Shown here in pieces: positions 41,347-51,923 of a stretch of DNA of 64,000 nucleotides. The position numbers and the translations under genes are program-made. The stretch's first letter is position 1. Every line of letters begins with the position of its first letter. This DNA is from Rallus limicola. Its lineage: Eukaryota; Chordata; Aves; Gruiformes; Rallidae. The stretch is taken from the NCBI GenBank assembly GCA_022605955.1, contig JAKCOZ010000032.1, forward strand, positions 372,001 to 436,000, written 5' to 3'. The notes under the pieces are model-generated. The model made no database searches, was not told where the DNA came from, and saw only the letters and a list, made by a program, of their open reading frames with translations.

Positions 41347-44300
41347 GAGTAGGAGTTATTTGTTGGCTTACAAGGAGGCTGTTGTTAGCCTGTTTGTCTT
41401 TGTCATTACTGTTCTAGCTTTTAATTCAACAAGGTTTTATCGCATGCAACATTATGCCATCTCACATCATGTGCCTAACAGGATAATGTCAGGCAGGATA
41501 ACATCACACCATCTGAAAGACATCAGAATACCACTGTATTCGTCACACTTTCTTACTGGCGGGCTGTAGAGTTCACCCATGATTTAATCCAGAAGGCCCT
41601 CCCTTTGACTTTGACCTGACATGCTTTCTTGAACAGTCAGTAGATTCAACAATTGGCTCATACAACCAAGCTAGGCCATCCCTTCAGTCTTTTTCTAATA
41701 CCTGTCTGCCGGAAAACAACTAGGGAAGTTGGCAAGGATAACAGTAATTAGCACTAAGCTATTCCAGTATACCATGGAAGGAATATACACATAAAATATT
41801 CCTCCAAGGAAGGCTTGCTTCCATATAACTACCCTCAGTACATAAAGATGACCTCAGGAATGGGCTACATGCTAAATGTGCGCCTGTGGGTCAATGATAT
41901 AATTCAAACCTGCCATACATACCAATCCACAAACTGAGCTATTTCCCTGGGATGCAGATAGCAGTAGGAACACTAATCCTCTGGTGAGGCAAAACTAAAA
42001 AACAAATTAACAGCCTTCCCAAGTAGCCTGTCACATCACAGAAGCAAAGTCAAGATAAAGTTCCCGATTCCCTGAACCACATCTGATCTGCTCACTCACA
42101 GTGTGCATTGGACAGAAGACCTGGAATTCATCCTCCCTTATACACATGGGCGTGATCTCCACTGGAAGAGACGATTTACGTAGCCGAGTTAATAAGGTTT
42201 TAGGAATCTCCCATCAGGGGATAAATTGCTTGACTCTCTCATAGAAGGCTTAAGACACAGATCACCTACAGACATAAAAAAATAGACATTTTAGGTACAT
42301 CAAAAAAAAAATTATATAGCCTCCATTCACTCCAACAGTGTGATAGAAAATTCTGCTACTGAATTGCTCATACACACAAACCCCAATCAGGTGTTTATCA
42401 TTTTACTCCCTTACAGTTTCTCCAACTGTTTATCCTTGGCCTTAAATTCACAGTCCTGTCTTACTAAATGGTTATTAAAAGGTGAGATAGCTTGCAGATA
42501 TTTTCTCCTTCGGCCATATGGCAAGTAAGCTACGCCTTTGATGGAAATGGTTCTCCTCTTTCCTAATTTCCGGGAAAAAAAAAATATCAGCCTTCACACA
42601 AATGATTTAAAAACAAATAAAATTAGGATAGATTTAAAGTGTTTGCAAACTGTGCCGCAATTAAAAGTGTTGTCAAAATATTTTGAAGACTCTAAAAAAG
42701 GTTTGTAGTCATAGAGTTTTTACAGACTAAATAGTAAATGTATTAAAACTTTAGAGAAAATATAAAATTTTTGTAATTAATTTTCCCCAGTTTCCACTTA
42801 GAACTTCTACATACAAATTTAACACTTTATTTCCATTGTCTTTCATGGAAAGTAAGCAGTAAGCACACTAAGCACATTAACTCTCCAAATACACTTGCAT
42901 CCCTTTGACTCCAATTCAACCTCAACAGCCTCTCAGCACTCCACATGGTTTCGGTCAGTCCAAAGAAGGAGATAAGGAGGTATTGCTTGAGTATCCTTAC
43001 AAGGCATCTTTCCACTCTGAATATACTCCATATATTTCCCTTGGAGTTTATAGCCAATAAAAATGGTCCTTTAATAGCTTCAAAAGGGAACTAGATCAAG
43101 ACAGTTACATTCTTTTATATTTGCTACCAAACAGACCTGAATTCAGGCATGGAAACAACTGTTTCATTCCCTTGACTTAATGAGATCTCAGTCTCTCAAT
43201 TGAGCAAAGTAATTTAAAGAATGCTTTTAAAATGCCTAAAATGTTTTACTGGAATTGTTCTAATGCAGAACGATGCCCCTCCCCTGCCTATTTTATGATA
43301 TAAAGGATGTCAAAACAGCCCGAGTTTCTAATTTATAAATCCTAAGTCTGTAACATCAGAAGCACAGGCACTACGTCACCGGAGTTCAGTTCTCCAGTTA
43401 ACAATATTTATGCAGCAGCTGACAAAGCTGACAGCAACATGAAGCAAGCAAACAACAAAAATGCTGCTGAAAATTCCGTCGCTAAGTAGCCAAGCACACT
43501 GTATCTCCACTCTTCCACGCAGCGAAATCCACTTGGCCCTTCCAGCCAGACCTTGACTGTCTCTGTGAACTCATCTACTAAACCCCTCAATCCTTCCTGC
43601 CTTTCACACACTGCACTGTGGAAGACAGAAGGTGTCTCCCACATCTGTTGCTTCTGCCGTACTAATGGACACAAGTGATTTTATTGCATCGTAAAGCCAC
43701 TGTCTGAATCTAATGATCTAATCTTAGACATCATACAGTTCTCTTCAGATTTGGCATCCAAGTGAGGAGTGTTGAGCTCCCGTGGATTTTGTCTGTCTTC
43801 AGCTGAGAGGAGTCCCATGTTTCTTCAGAAATGCTCAAATTGTTTTGATCACAACTCTCCTTTAACGAGTATCACATAACAAATCCTACAGATCTCAGCA
43901 CCTGCTGGTTCAGAGTCACGCTGGCATCACCATGAAAACCTCCCAGCACCACCTCGTAAGACGGCTCCCCGCCACACTCAGCAGCTGCTTGGCAGGGAGC
44001 TGACTGTAACCTTCACTCAGTTTCTACTTAAAATGAATTTTCAACGTGCTACTTCCCTTCAGCAACCAGGGGTGATGCCCCTGCGTGGCAGTTCATAAGT
44101 TCCCTGGCCCTGAACTATGCCAGTGCTTACAGACTGGGATGAGCCTGCGCACCCCGCTCTTCACCAGCCATGCCACCTGCTCCCCGCAGAGAAGCTTTAG
44201 TGTGACTATGAGCAGGCACAGCTTGGCTCTGGACACTTGTCTGTCTTTAGTTTTTTCTTTACTGTTCTAAAGCAGCATCTTTATTACAAAGGGAGCATGC

Positions 44301-47300
44301 CAGAACACACATTCTGTACCTGTGTAATCAAACATTTAGAAACAATTAGTCCTTTATTACAAGCAGGTGACAAGAATAACAACAACGCACTGGAAGTTTA
44401 GCAAGGATAAAGCCCTTGCTTTCCTAGTCAGGGAGCTTAATGACTCCCAGCCTTCAGTCACATGCATGGCATCAAGATTCAAATAAGTGCTGTCGCTGAC
44501 ATGCTATTAAATGCCTAAAATGTCTGTCTCCAGTAGCAAAACTCAGCAGAAAAAAAATGCTACCTTTCACTGTTATAAATGAACTGCTTAATGTGCATGT
44601 ACTTGGAGCTGTGTGCTGTCCCAAACTTTGAAGCCAGCCTCGTGAAAGTCTCCTCAGCTTGCCTTCTTCCTTCCTCTCCACCCACTTGATATTTAATCTC
44701 ATTCTGTCAGTACAGCAGAGAGATGAGGCTTGAATCATTAAGCAAATCTCAGCAGAACGGGCAACTGCAGACCTGCATTGTCTCCATTCCTTCCTTTCCT
44801 GCTTCTTCTTGCAATCAAATGGACAGCCCCCTACCATTACTAGCTTTCCTTTGAGTCTTCTCCTGGCTAAACTCTGCTTCCTATGAAAAAGTCTCACAGC
44901 ACGCTGCAGCCCTACACTGTGCTCCTCTGGAGATCCCCTCTCTTGCCTTTCCAGATCCATGTCTACGAGGCTCTGCATGATCTCTCTGGCCAGGTTCTCC
45001 CTGTTGCATGGAGGGAAGCCCTACAGCTCAAGGAAAGAGCAGGGCTGAAAAATCTCACGTGAACAGGGCTGAAACTCAATGTACAGGTTCTTGGCTTGCT
45101 ACCACCTCTCTGCAGTTGCTTAATTTAGTGCAAAGGGAGTATAGTACACACTGAAAAATCAAAATGCATTTGCTGCCTCATGTCACTAGTACCCACCTAT
45201 CTTCCTCAACGCTGGGAAACAACAGTAGCCAGCCCACATTTTCCTTCCCCACAGCTTTTCTTTTTTTATTTGGATGGAACTTGAAGAGAGTCTTGAGAGA
45301 CCTACAGTTCAGGGAAAACGGCTTTAATACTCTGACTCTTCACACAAGGTGAAGCACTACCACTTGGATATTTAATTAAAATTCAGAAGCTGGTTAATTC
45401 CGGTGAACAGCAGTAGATTCAGGATTTCATCTATTTACTGATATGATCATAGAAAACAGATGGTTTAAACTGCCAACTAGTTCACTCCTCAAAGATTTCC
45501 TAATTAAATGAAAGCAAAGACTCGGGGCTTTTTGGATTCAAGACCGCTATTCCCTGGTCATGATCCCGTCCTTCCTATCATTACAGTCTTTCTTCTGAAT
45601 TACCGTCGATGGAGCTCTGCACTCTCACAATGTGACTTCAAGGGATGGTTCTGGAGTGACTGCTGTGCAGTAAACTAGATTGTGTTCCACTGTGGGACCA
45701 CAGATCTATGAGGCAAAGCTGGAAACCAGTTGCAATACAGGAACATTAAGAAAACCCCATTATAACTGATTAAATAGAAACAGTTGGATTCATTAAGTCT
45801 TAATACCAACGTAAGGATTAATTTACCCACCTGCATGCTTAACCAGCTCTGAAGTGCACATTAGGATGGGTAAATTATCTTTTCCAATGCTTCTGCATTT
45901 CAAATCACAAGCTGGTGTCGCTACCAGCTCTGCTCTGACAGCATCACCTGGCTGCAATGGCCAGCACAGTACTCGCACTGCCTAATAGGTTTCATCTTGA
46001 CAACAGCAGTTGTAACAGTGCTTTGTCTTCCATCTTCACCCAGTGACACTTCCATAAATCTGCTACAGCCCAGTCTGCCTTCTAACTGCCAAATGCATTT
46101 CCCCTCCTTTCTTCACAAGGTCAAAGCGGAGACTCCCGACGCGTACGTGAGTATCTATATCCCTTTACTCCAGATAGCAATGGCAGAGGACTTGCACTCC
46201 TCCATTTCTATACCAGGCCACTGCCTTTTGACACCCATGGAACATTAAACAGAGGGATCAATTCTAGGAGCAGCTTATGTACTGAACTGAACAAAACAGT
46301 CTCTGCACACTAGGGTGACAAGAATTGGTTGCAATTGAAACACCCATTTCAAAACTGAAGTCAGCACTAGGAATAACTGTTACAGCACAAAACCACCACC
46401 CTGTGTTTCAAAAAGAGCGGTGGTAGAAGCCCACTGTCTATTCCCACACAGTGTCCTATCTAAGCCATGCCTAAGCCCCACGCCCACAGAAGTCAGAGCT
46501 GGGTTTAGGACCTCCCTGTGAACTACAGCACTTACTTTTGCCAGAAGACCATCAGCCCCTGAACTCAGCTTGTTGCATGTGCTGCAGAGGGACAGGACAC
46601 CCATGACCCTAACCAGGCAAAAGGCAGGATTCAGGGGATGGAAAGCACAGGTCAGCAGAGGGCAGCTGATGGCAGTTATGTTAGAAGGGGAGGTAGGTAC
46701 CCAAAAATTGATGGGAAGAGGGAACAGTCAAGGAAAAGTGGTGAGGAGGCAAATTGAGGGAGATGATGAAAGAAAGCCAATTTTGGAGTCAAGGTGAGAT
46801 AAATAAGGGGCAGGGAGAGACTCGGAGCAAGCAGCACACCAGCACTGGGAAGGAACAGTACTGAAAAAAATATTCCAGACTCTGCAGGATCCTGGCATTG
46901 ACTTCACCCGCCTCCCAGTCACTGTGGAAAGGGGACAATGGTGTCCTGCTGCTATGTTTCCAGTGTTTGTGGTTTTTGGCAGGTACTTGGGGGAGGAAAG
47001 AAATAGTGGGGGAAGGAGTAGGAAACATATCTAAAAAATACAGAGCAATACACAATGTGGAAATAGCATCTACCAAAGGTAACAAAAGATACGTAGCACT
47101 ATTTATTCTTTAAAAGAACTAATGAGGAACATAACTGCAAGAGGAACATAACAAGCTTTCCATTTACTTGGCTATTATTTTTTGCACATGTGTGCTTTTT
47201 TAATGTAACCTCGGCCCCAAAAGAGTCATATCCCATCGTTAATTTACAGAAACTAAGCAGAGGCTCTGTATGAGAGGTTAATTTGGGTTTAAAATAAATG

Positions 47301-47897
47301 AAGTGCCACATAATCACATACCGCTGATTAAGCTGATTAAAAGTGGTGTCTGGGACAAAGCCTAATTTTTTTCTGAAAAATTTTTCATGACTGGAGACAG
47401 CCTTTTGTGAACTGGGATTATGCCTGTTCTAAGATCTGCCATCCAGGTCTCCAGTGTCAGTAGGCTCCTGTGACACGAGGCACAAGGACAGCCTCTCATA
47501 ATTAATTTCAACAACTCTATATTGCAGCTGCCTGCCTCAGACACAGCTCAATTCCAAGGGACTCACTGCCTGACTTTGTCATCAGAAACTGCAAGCTCAA
47601 ATTCCATTGGAATTAGCAGGGGTTTTATTGAGAAACTATTTTATAGAATCATAGGGTGGTCTGGGTTGTAAGGGACCCCAAGGATCACAGAGCTCCAACC
47701 CCCTGCCACAGGCAGGGACACCAACCTCCAGGCCTGGAGCTACACAAGGTTGCTCAGGGACCCATCCAACCTGGCCTTGAACACCCCCAGGGATGAGGCA
47801 TCCACCCCCTCTCTGGGCAGCCTATTCCAGCCCCTCACCACTCTCTCTGGAAAGAACTTCCCCCTAATATCTCATCTAACCCTTCCCTCCTCCAGCT

Positions 47898-48460
47898 TCA
47901 CTCCATCCTCCTTGTCCTGACAGTCTCTGCCCTTTTAAAAAGCTGATTCCCCTCCTGTTTCTCTGCTCCCTTCAGGTACCAGCAGGCTGCAACGAGATCC
48001 TCCCACAGCTTTCTCTTGTCTAGGCTGGACAAGCCCAGCTCCCTCAGCCTCTCCTTGTAAGGGAGGTGGTCCAGCCCTCTGATCATCTTTGTGGCCTCCT
48101 CTGAACCCTCTCCAACAGTTCCCCATTTTTCCTGTATTTGGGGCCCCAGATCTGGACACAGGACTCCAGATGGGGCTTCATGAGGGCAGAGCAGAGAGGG
48201 ACAATCCCCTCCCTGTCGCTGCTGGCCACCCCTCTTCTGCTGGAGCCCAGGATATCATTGGCCTTCTGAGCTGCAAAAGCACACTGCTGGCTCATGTGAA
48301 GTTTCTCATACACCAGAACCCCAGGTCCTTCTCAGCAGGGATACTCTCAAGGAACCCTTATTCCTCCAGCTTAAGCACAAGACCTTACACTTTGCTGTGT
48401 TGAACCTCATTAGGTTCACCCAGGTCCACCTTTCCAGCCTGTCAAGATCCCTCTGGATGG
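47898..48460 (-). pseudogene. Broken CR1 ORF2 reverse-transcriptase fragment
   Basis: Three frame pieces together cover the C-terminal half of CR1 ORF2. The upstream piece (about 48360-48460) has DLDRLERWTWVNLMRFNTAK. The middle piece (48083-48313) has SQQCAFAAQKANDILGSS and LMKPHLESCVQIWGPKYRK. The downstream piece (47898-48086) has MIRGLDHLPYKERLRELGLS. A frame change falls at about 48083-48086 and another between the upstream and middle pieces, near 48310. No piece carries the catalytic centre. Confidence 0.85.
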
Positions 48461-48508
48461 CTTCCTTTCCTTCTATTGTGTCAACCACACCATTCAGCTT
48501 TGTGTCAG

Positions 48509-48577
48509 CTTTGGGGTTGGACCCGATGATCTCGAGGTCCCTTCCAACCCCTACAATTCTATGATTCTGTGATTCAC
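48509..48577 (+). mobile_element. Very short CR1 3' end nested in an opposite CR1
   Basis: The sequence gttggacccgatgatctcga, followed by a cccttccaacccctacaa block and ending in attctatgattctgtgattc, is the terminal part of an avian CR1 including its 8-bp terminal repeat. It lies on the plus strand inside the minus-strand CR1. The host element runs gtgtcagc ... aaacttgctt across the join, where an intact CR1 has these two parts adjacent. The insert is about 65-69 bp, an extreme 5' truncation, and is younger than the host copy. Exact edges are uncertain by a few bases. Confidence 0.85.
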
Positions 48578-48662
48578 AAACTTGCTTAGAGTGCACTCAA
48601 TTCCATTGTCAACGTCACTGATAAAGATGTTAATGAGTACTGGTCCCAGGACAGACCCCTTT

Positions 48663-50429
48663 CCTCTTTCACATGGCTTTGCACAGGACTCTGCTTGTTG
48701 CTTTGCTAAATGAAAAAACATGTGAATTAAAGCACTTTGCACACACACTGGCTGAGTAACTAAATGTCAAAGAAACAAAGCTAAACAGGAAAGAATAAAG
48801 AGATATAATCATAGTTTATACATCTATTGTTGCAAAAGGTGAAAGAAAAGGTGAAAAAAAGGCAATGAATCAGCTCCAAGAGAAGTTTGTCATACCCATT
48901 TCACTGGTTTCCTGTCATTTAATGTGAATCAGTGGTATATAAAAAAATCAAATAAGTTAAGCCTAACCGAACGCTCTAGATCAGTTAGGTAAAGCAGAGT
49001 TCTCCAAGCCCTGGTTTGCCCTCATGTTCACCATTTTGACCCGAATTGTATGTTTCATTCTGTGTTGGTTTTTACTGTGAGGTCCCATCCCTCTTCAGAG
49101 CACTAAACAGGCAATTGGTCACCTTCAGATGTGTTCTTACTGTTGAAAAACAGAATGTCTCCAACACAATCGTTCTGCAGAACCTCCAGCCCAAGCACAG
49201 AAATGTAAAAGCTACTGTCACATTTAGCTTTTTAACCTGAGAAAACCAACACCATTTCCCAGCCTTATTCAAGGAACGGAGTATGGAGCAGTTCTGTCCA
49301 AAATGAAGCTCACAAGTTTGTTTAGTACAAACTTTCTTTCAGGGAAGAAAAAAAAAAAAAAAAGGGCTAAGGAACTGCAGTGAGGTAGAGAAGCTTGAAG
49401 TAAATTCAGTGCCTTTTTTGTGTTAACGGTGGAGGCTGACACCTTTCCAGTGTGGTATAATAGATGCTGAAACAGGCTCAGGCACAGATCTGCGCAATCT
49501 GCAGTTCTCAGATGACTGCTATATTCAGTAAGCAAAGCTGAGGCATCAGTGAGGAAGGCAGAAGGTTTTGCAGGCAAGGCTGTGCTACTTACATCATAAG
49601 TAAAAATATTTTATTAACAGCATCGTTATAGCAGACTAAACTGTAAACCACAGAACTGCAGTCAGTCACTATTATCCCAGAAGATGAAGCAAGAACAATT
49701 ATCCTTATCCTTTGCAAAATGTATTTGGATTCTTAAATCCCCTTTGCTAATTCAGCTAATTATTTAGCCCATGAGAAACATTTTCTTCTATTCCTGTAGT
49801 ACATCAGTCTTTCATGGTCTATAAACAATGCCCCCAATTCCAAAAATACTGCAATTTCAGCTTTATTGCCAAATAAATTTGCTCAGATTAGGAAAAGAAA
49901 AAAACAAAACAAACAACAAACCAAACAAAAGCCCACAATAGAACCTACCAGCAAAGATAGAGAGACATTTGACCAAGCAGAACAAGTCAGCTAATCTCTC
50001 TCTTTCTTGGACTCAGCCCTCTTTCGAGGGACACTGTGGTCATAATGCACAACCATAGCATTGAGATTCACATAGAGAGTTCTGAGTCACAGCTGAGGGG
50101 CACTAAGAGAACTATTAAAATATCTAATTTCATATAGCTCAAAGCTCACTTTGAATAAAGACAGACATTCACTAGCTACCATTAGCAGAGATTTCTTTAG
50201 GATCATAACCCTACCCAAGTAGGATGATCCTTAAATTAGTGGAACTTCTGTGGACCAAAGCACGTACATTCATAAAGATTAGATCCATAGACAACTCCAA
50301 CAGAAGGCAAGAGAAATGAGAACTGAATACAGAAGTGCTCAGCACCACTAACTCCTGTAAGAATCAGTGAAGAGAAATTTTCTATGTGCCTTCTGTGTTC
50401 TGTATATCTATGAGTCATAAGGGTGGGAC
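48663..50429. other. Unique stretch, no gene recognised
   Basis: AT-rich sequence with a 16-base A-run (49348-49363), a small stem-loop at 49314-49334 (8-bp arms, 5-base loop) and an A/CAAA-rich patch at about 49893-49930. No protein or RNA gene pattern is visible. Confidence 0.55.
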
Positions 50430-51060
50430 AAATACATGGAAGTCATTACCCACCACTCATCATCTTTGCTGCCTTTCTCTGTATTTGCTTTCCTCATGTG
50501 CTTTCCCAAGGAGTGACCAGATCTGTACCTTGTATTCAATGTGCAAGCAAACACCAGATTTATAGAGGGCATAAAGATGTTTTCTATTTTGTTCTCCTTT
50601 TTTTTCCCCCCCAAATATTCTTTATGAGTCTATTTGCTGTTTCAGTGTGGCTGAGCACATAGATGATATTTGCAGTGAACTACTCTCAGTGACCTTAAAG
50701 GTCTCCCTTCTGAATGAGAACAGCTAATGTTGAACTTATTGTGGTATATGCATTAGAAGTTTTTTTTCCTGGGATCATTACTTTGCATTTATCAACACTG
50801 GATTTCATCTGTCATTTTATCACCTAGTCATTCAGCATTGAGAAATAATTCTTCAACTCTCCCTACATAGCTTCACATTGAACTATGCTGACTGTGGTTT
50901 TCAATTATAAATATTTTTGCTTTACTCCTCAACCTCATTTTTAGCTTGGTTATAAGTGCACTGAACAATATATTTCCAAGAACTTATTCTTATGGGACAC
51001 TTCTACTATCCCTTTGCTAAAATGACAATTTATCACTAACCTGTTTTCTTTTTTTTTTTA
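50430..51060 (-). mobile_element. Ancient CR1/L3-like LINE remnant
   Basis: A decayed copy whose plus-strand text follows the order of older amniote CR1/L3 elements. A block with gtgaccagatctgtacc and agatttatagagggcataaa near 50515-50575 is followed by a match to the conserved cattactttgcatttatcaa stretch near 50777. Then come the atttcatctgtcattttatc region near 50801 and a ttatgggacacttctactat stretch near 50991, all in the expected order. It is far more diverged than the other CR1 copies, with no long open frame. Recognition is by eye from family knowledge; the ends are approximate. Confidence 0.65.
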
Positions 51061-51439
51061 ATTTGTTGGATTTTTTTTTTAAAGACAAGATCAGCAGCGG
51101 AAAGGGAAAATGGACAGGGGCAGATGTAAATTAACTCTGTGCAATAGATTCATCTTGCTTGTGTTTAACTTACTATTCAGAAGGTATATAACAACTGACT
51201 GTAATAATTTGGTACAGAACATTCCTGGGAATCAGAGTTACAGTGACCAGCTTCAAACTTACCCAAGTGCCTTTAAAGATATAGATACCATATTTCCTTT
51301 GGGAATTCATTAGGGCTGGGCCCATTCTCAAGTGCCATAGGGCGAGCTTCTTGTCCATTCTCTGCTGACTTAAGCTTCACCATTCCTATTTCATGTATTG
51401 ACCTGCACTTCTATCTCTTCATTAACTCCGTTTTTGCTA

Positions 51440-51700
51440 AATATATAACCAATATTAGTTGTAATGACTTACGTGAAAGCAGTATTGACTGTTTCAGTCG
51501 TTTTGCCACTGGTTCTTTTTATAACACGTACTTGGGCTTGTTGGCCTTTGTTTTCCTCCTTAATTTAAGCATATTAATAGAATCTCCTTAGCAATGCTTT
51601 GGTTTGGTTGGGTTTTTTAATTCTCTTTAGTCTTAGCCATTCTGACGTTCTCCCTGACAGTTCTTGCTGCTGCTAAGTACCATTAGTTATCCATTCGTGT
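51440..51700 (-). mobile_element. Possible upstream part of the ancient CR1/L3-like LINE
   Basis: The segment with cttgttggcctttgttttcc near 51537 and the cttagccattctgacgttct stretch near 51631 resembles a more 5' part of old CR1/L3 elements, in the same orientation as the remnant at 50430-51060. The intervening 51060-51440 stretch shows less similarity and may be a diverged or inserted part. Confidence 0.35.
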
Positions 51701-51846
51701 TTCCACTGTCACATGACTGCAATCCAACTTCCACATTCAGGGGACACTTCTCAGGCCACACACAGGCTGACTACCTGCTCTCATTCTCCCCTGCACCCCA
51801 GCCACTCTGAACACAAGCCAGCAGTGGTATTAGTTTGACACAGAGG

Positions 51847-51923
51847 TTTCACATCAGACAGCAAAATAGCTTGACTTGGAGGCTGAAGCTGGAAATCAAG
51901 CTATTTCGCTGTCTGATGTGAAA
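51847..51923. repeat. Near-perfect inverted repeat, 28-bp arms, 21-base loop
   Basis: The left arm (51847-51874) starts tttcacatcagacagcaaaa. The right arm (51896-51923) is its reverse complement with a single mismatch (A opposite C at about 51863). The loop is 51875-51895. A transcript from either strand would fold into a 28-bp stem, the size of a microRNA precursor (about 77 nt in all). The stem is more regular than most conserved microRNAs. The mismatch sits at a CpG on one arm and CpA on the other, as expected from deamination after an originally perfect palindrome. A short outer match (51805-51812 with 51933-51940) adds little. It does not resemble CR1. I cannot tell a young microRNA-type gene from a mobile-element palindrome. 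Confidence 0.9.

Larger units (their letters stand above)
23755..47642. other. 23.9 kb without recognised genes or CR1
   Basis: The longest element-free part of the window. Open frames are at most 168 codons (44472-44978, minus) with no recognised pattern. It contains simple repeats (29568-29595 C-run, 33702-33721 TG, 36427-36467 A-run, 41330-41346 G-run) and a small CpG-rich patch at 26690-26760. The CR1-free length may reflect regulatory constraint or chance. Confidence 0.55.
47643..48662 (-). mobile_element. CR1 LINE, longest copy in the window, interrupted
   Basis: About 1 kb read on the minus strand. The plus-strand order is atagaatcatagggtggtct (3' tail), gggcagcctattccagcccc near 47815, the reverse-transcriptase C-terminal blocks (47900-48310), and a more upstream part reading DLDRLERWTWVNLMRFNTAKCK on the minus strand (48360-48460). 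It ends with the stretch around ggtcccaggacagaccc near 48660. It is broken by a small oppositely oriented CR1 3' end at about 48509-48577. The reading frame is split over at least two frames, so the copy is old and inactive. Confidence 0.94.

Noticed and set aside
48089..48403. 104-codon plus-strand open frame
   Set aside because: Antisense shadow of the CR1 copy at 47643-48662.
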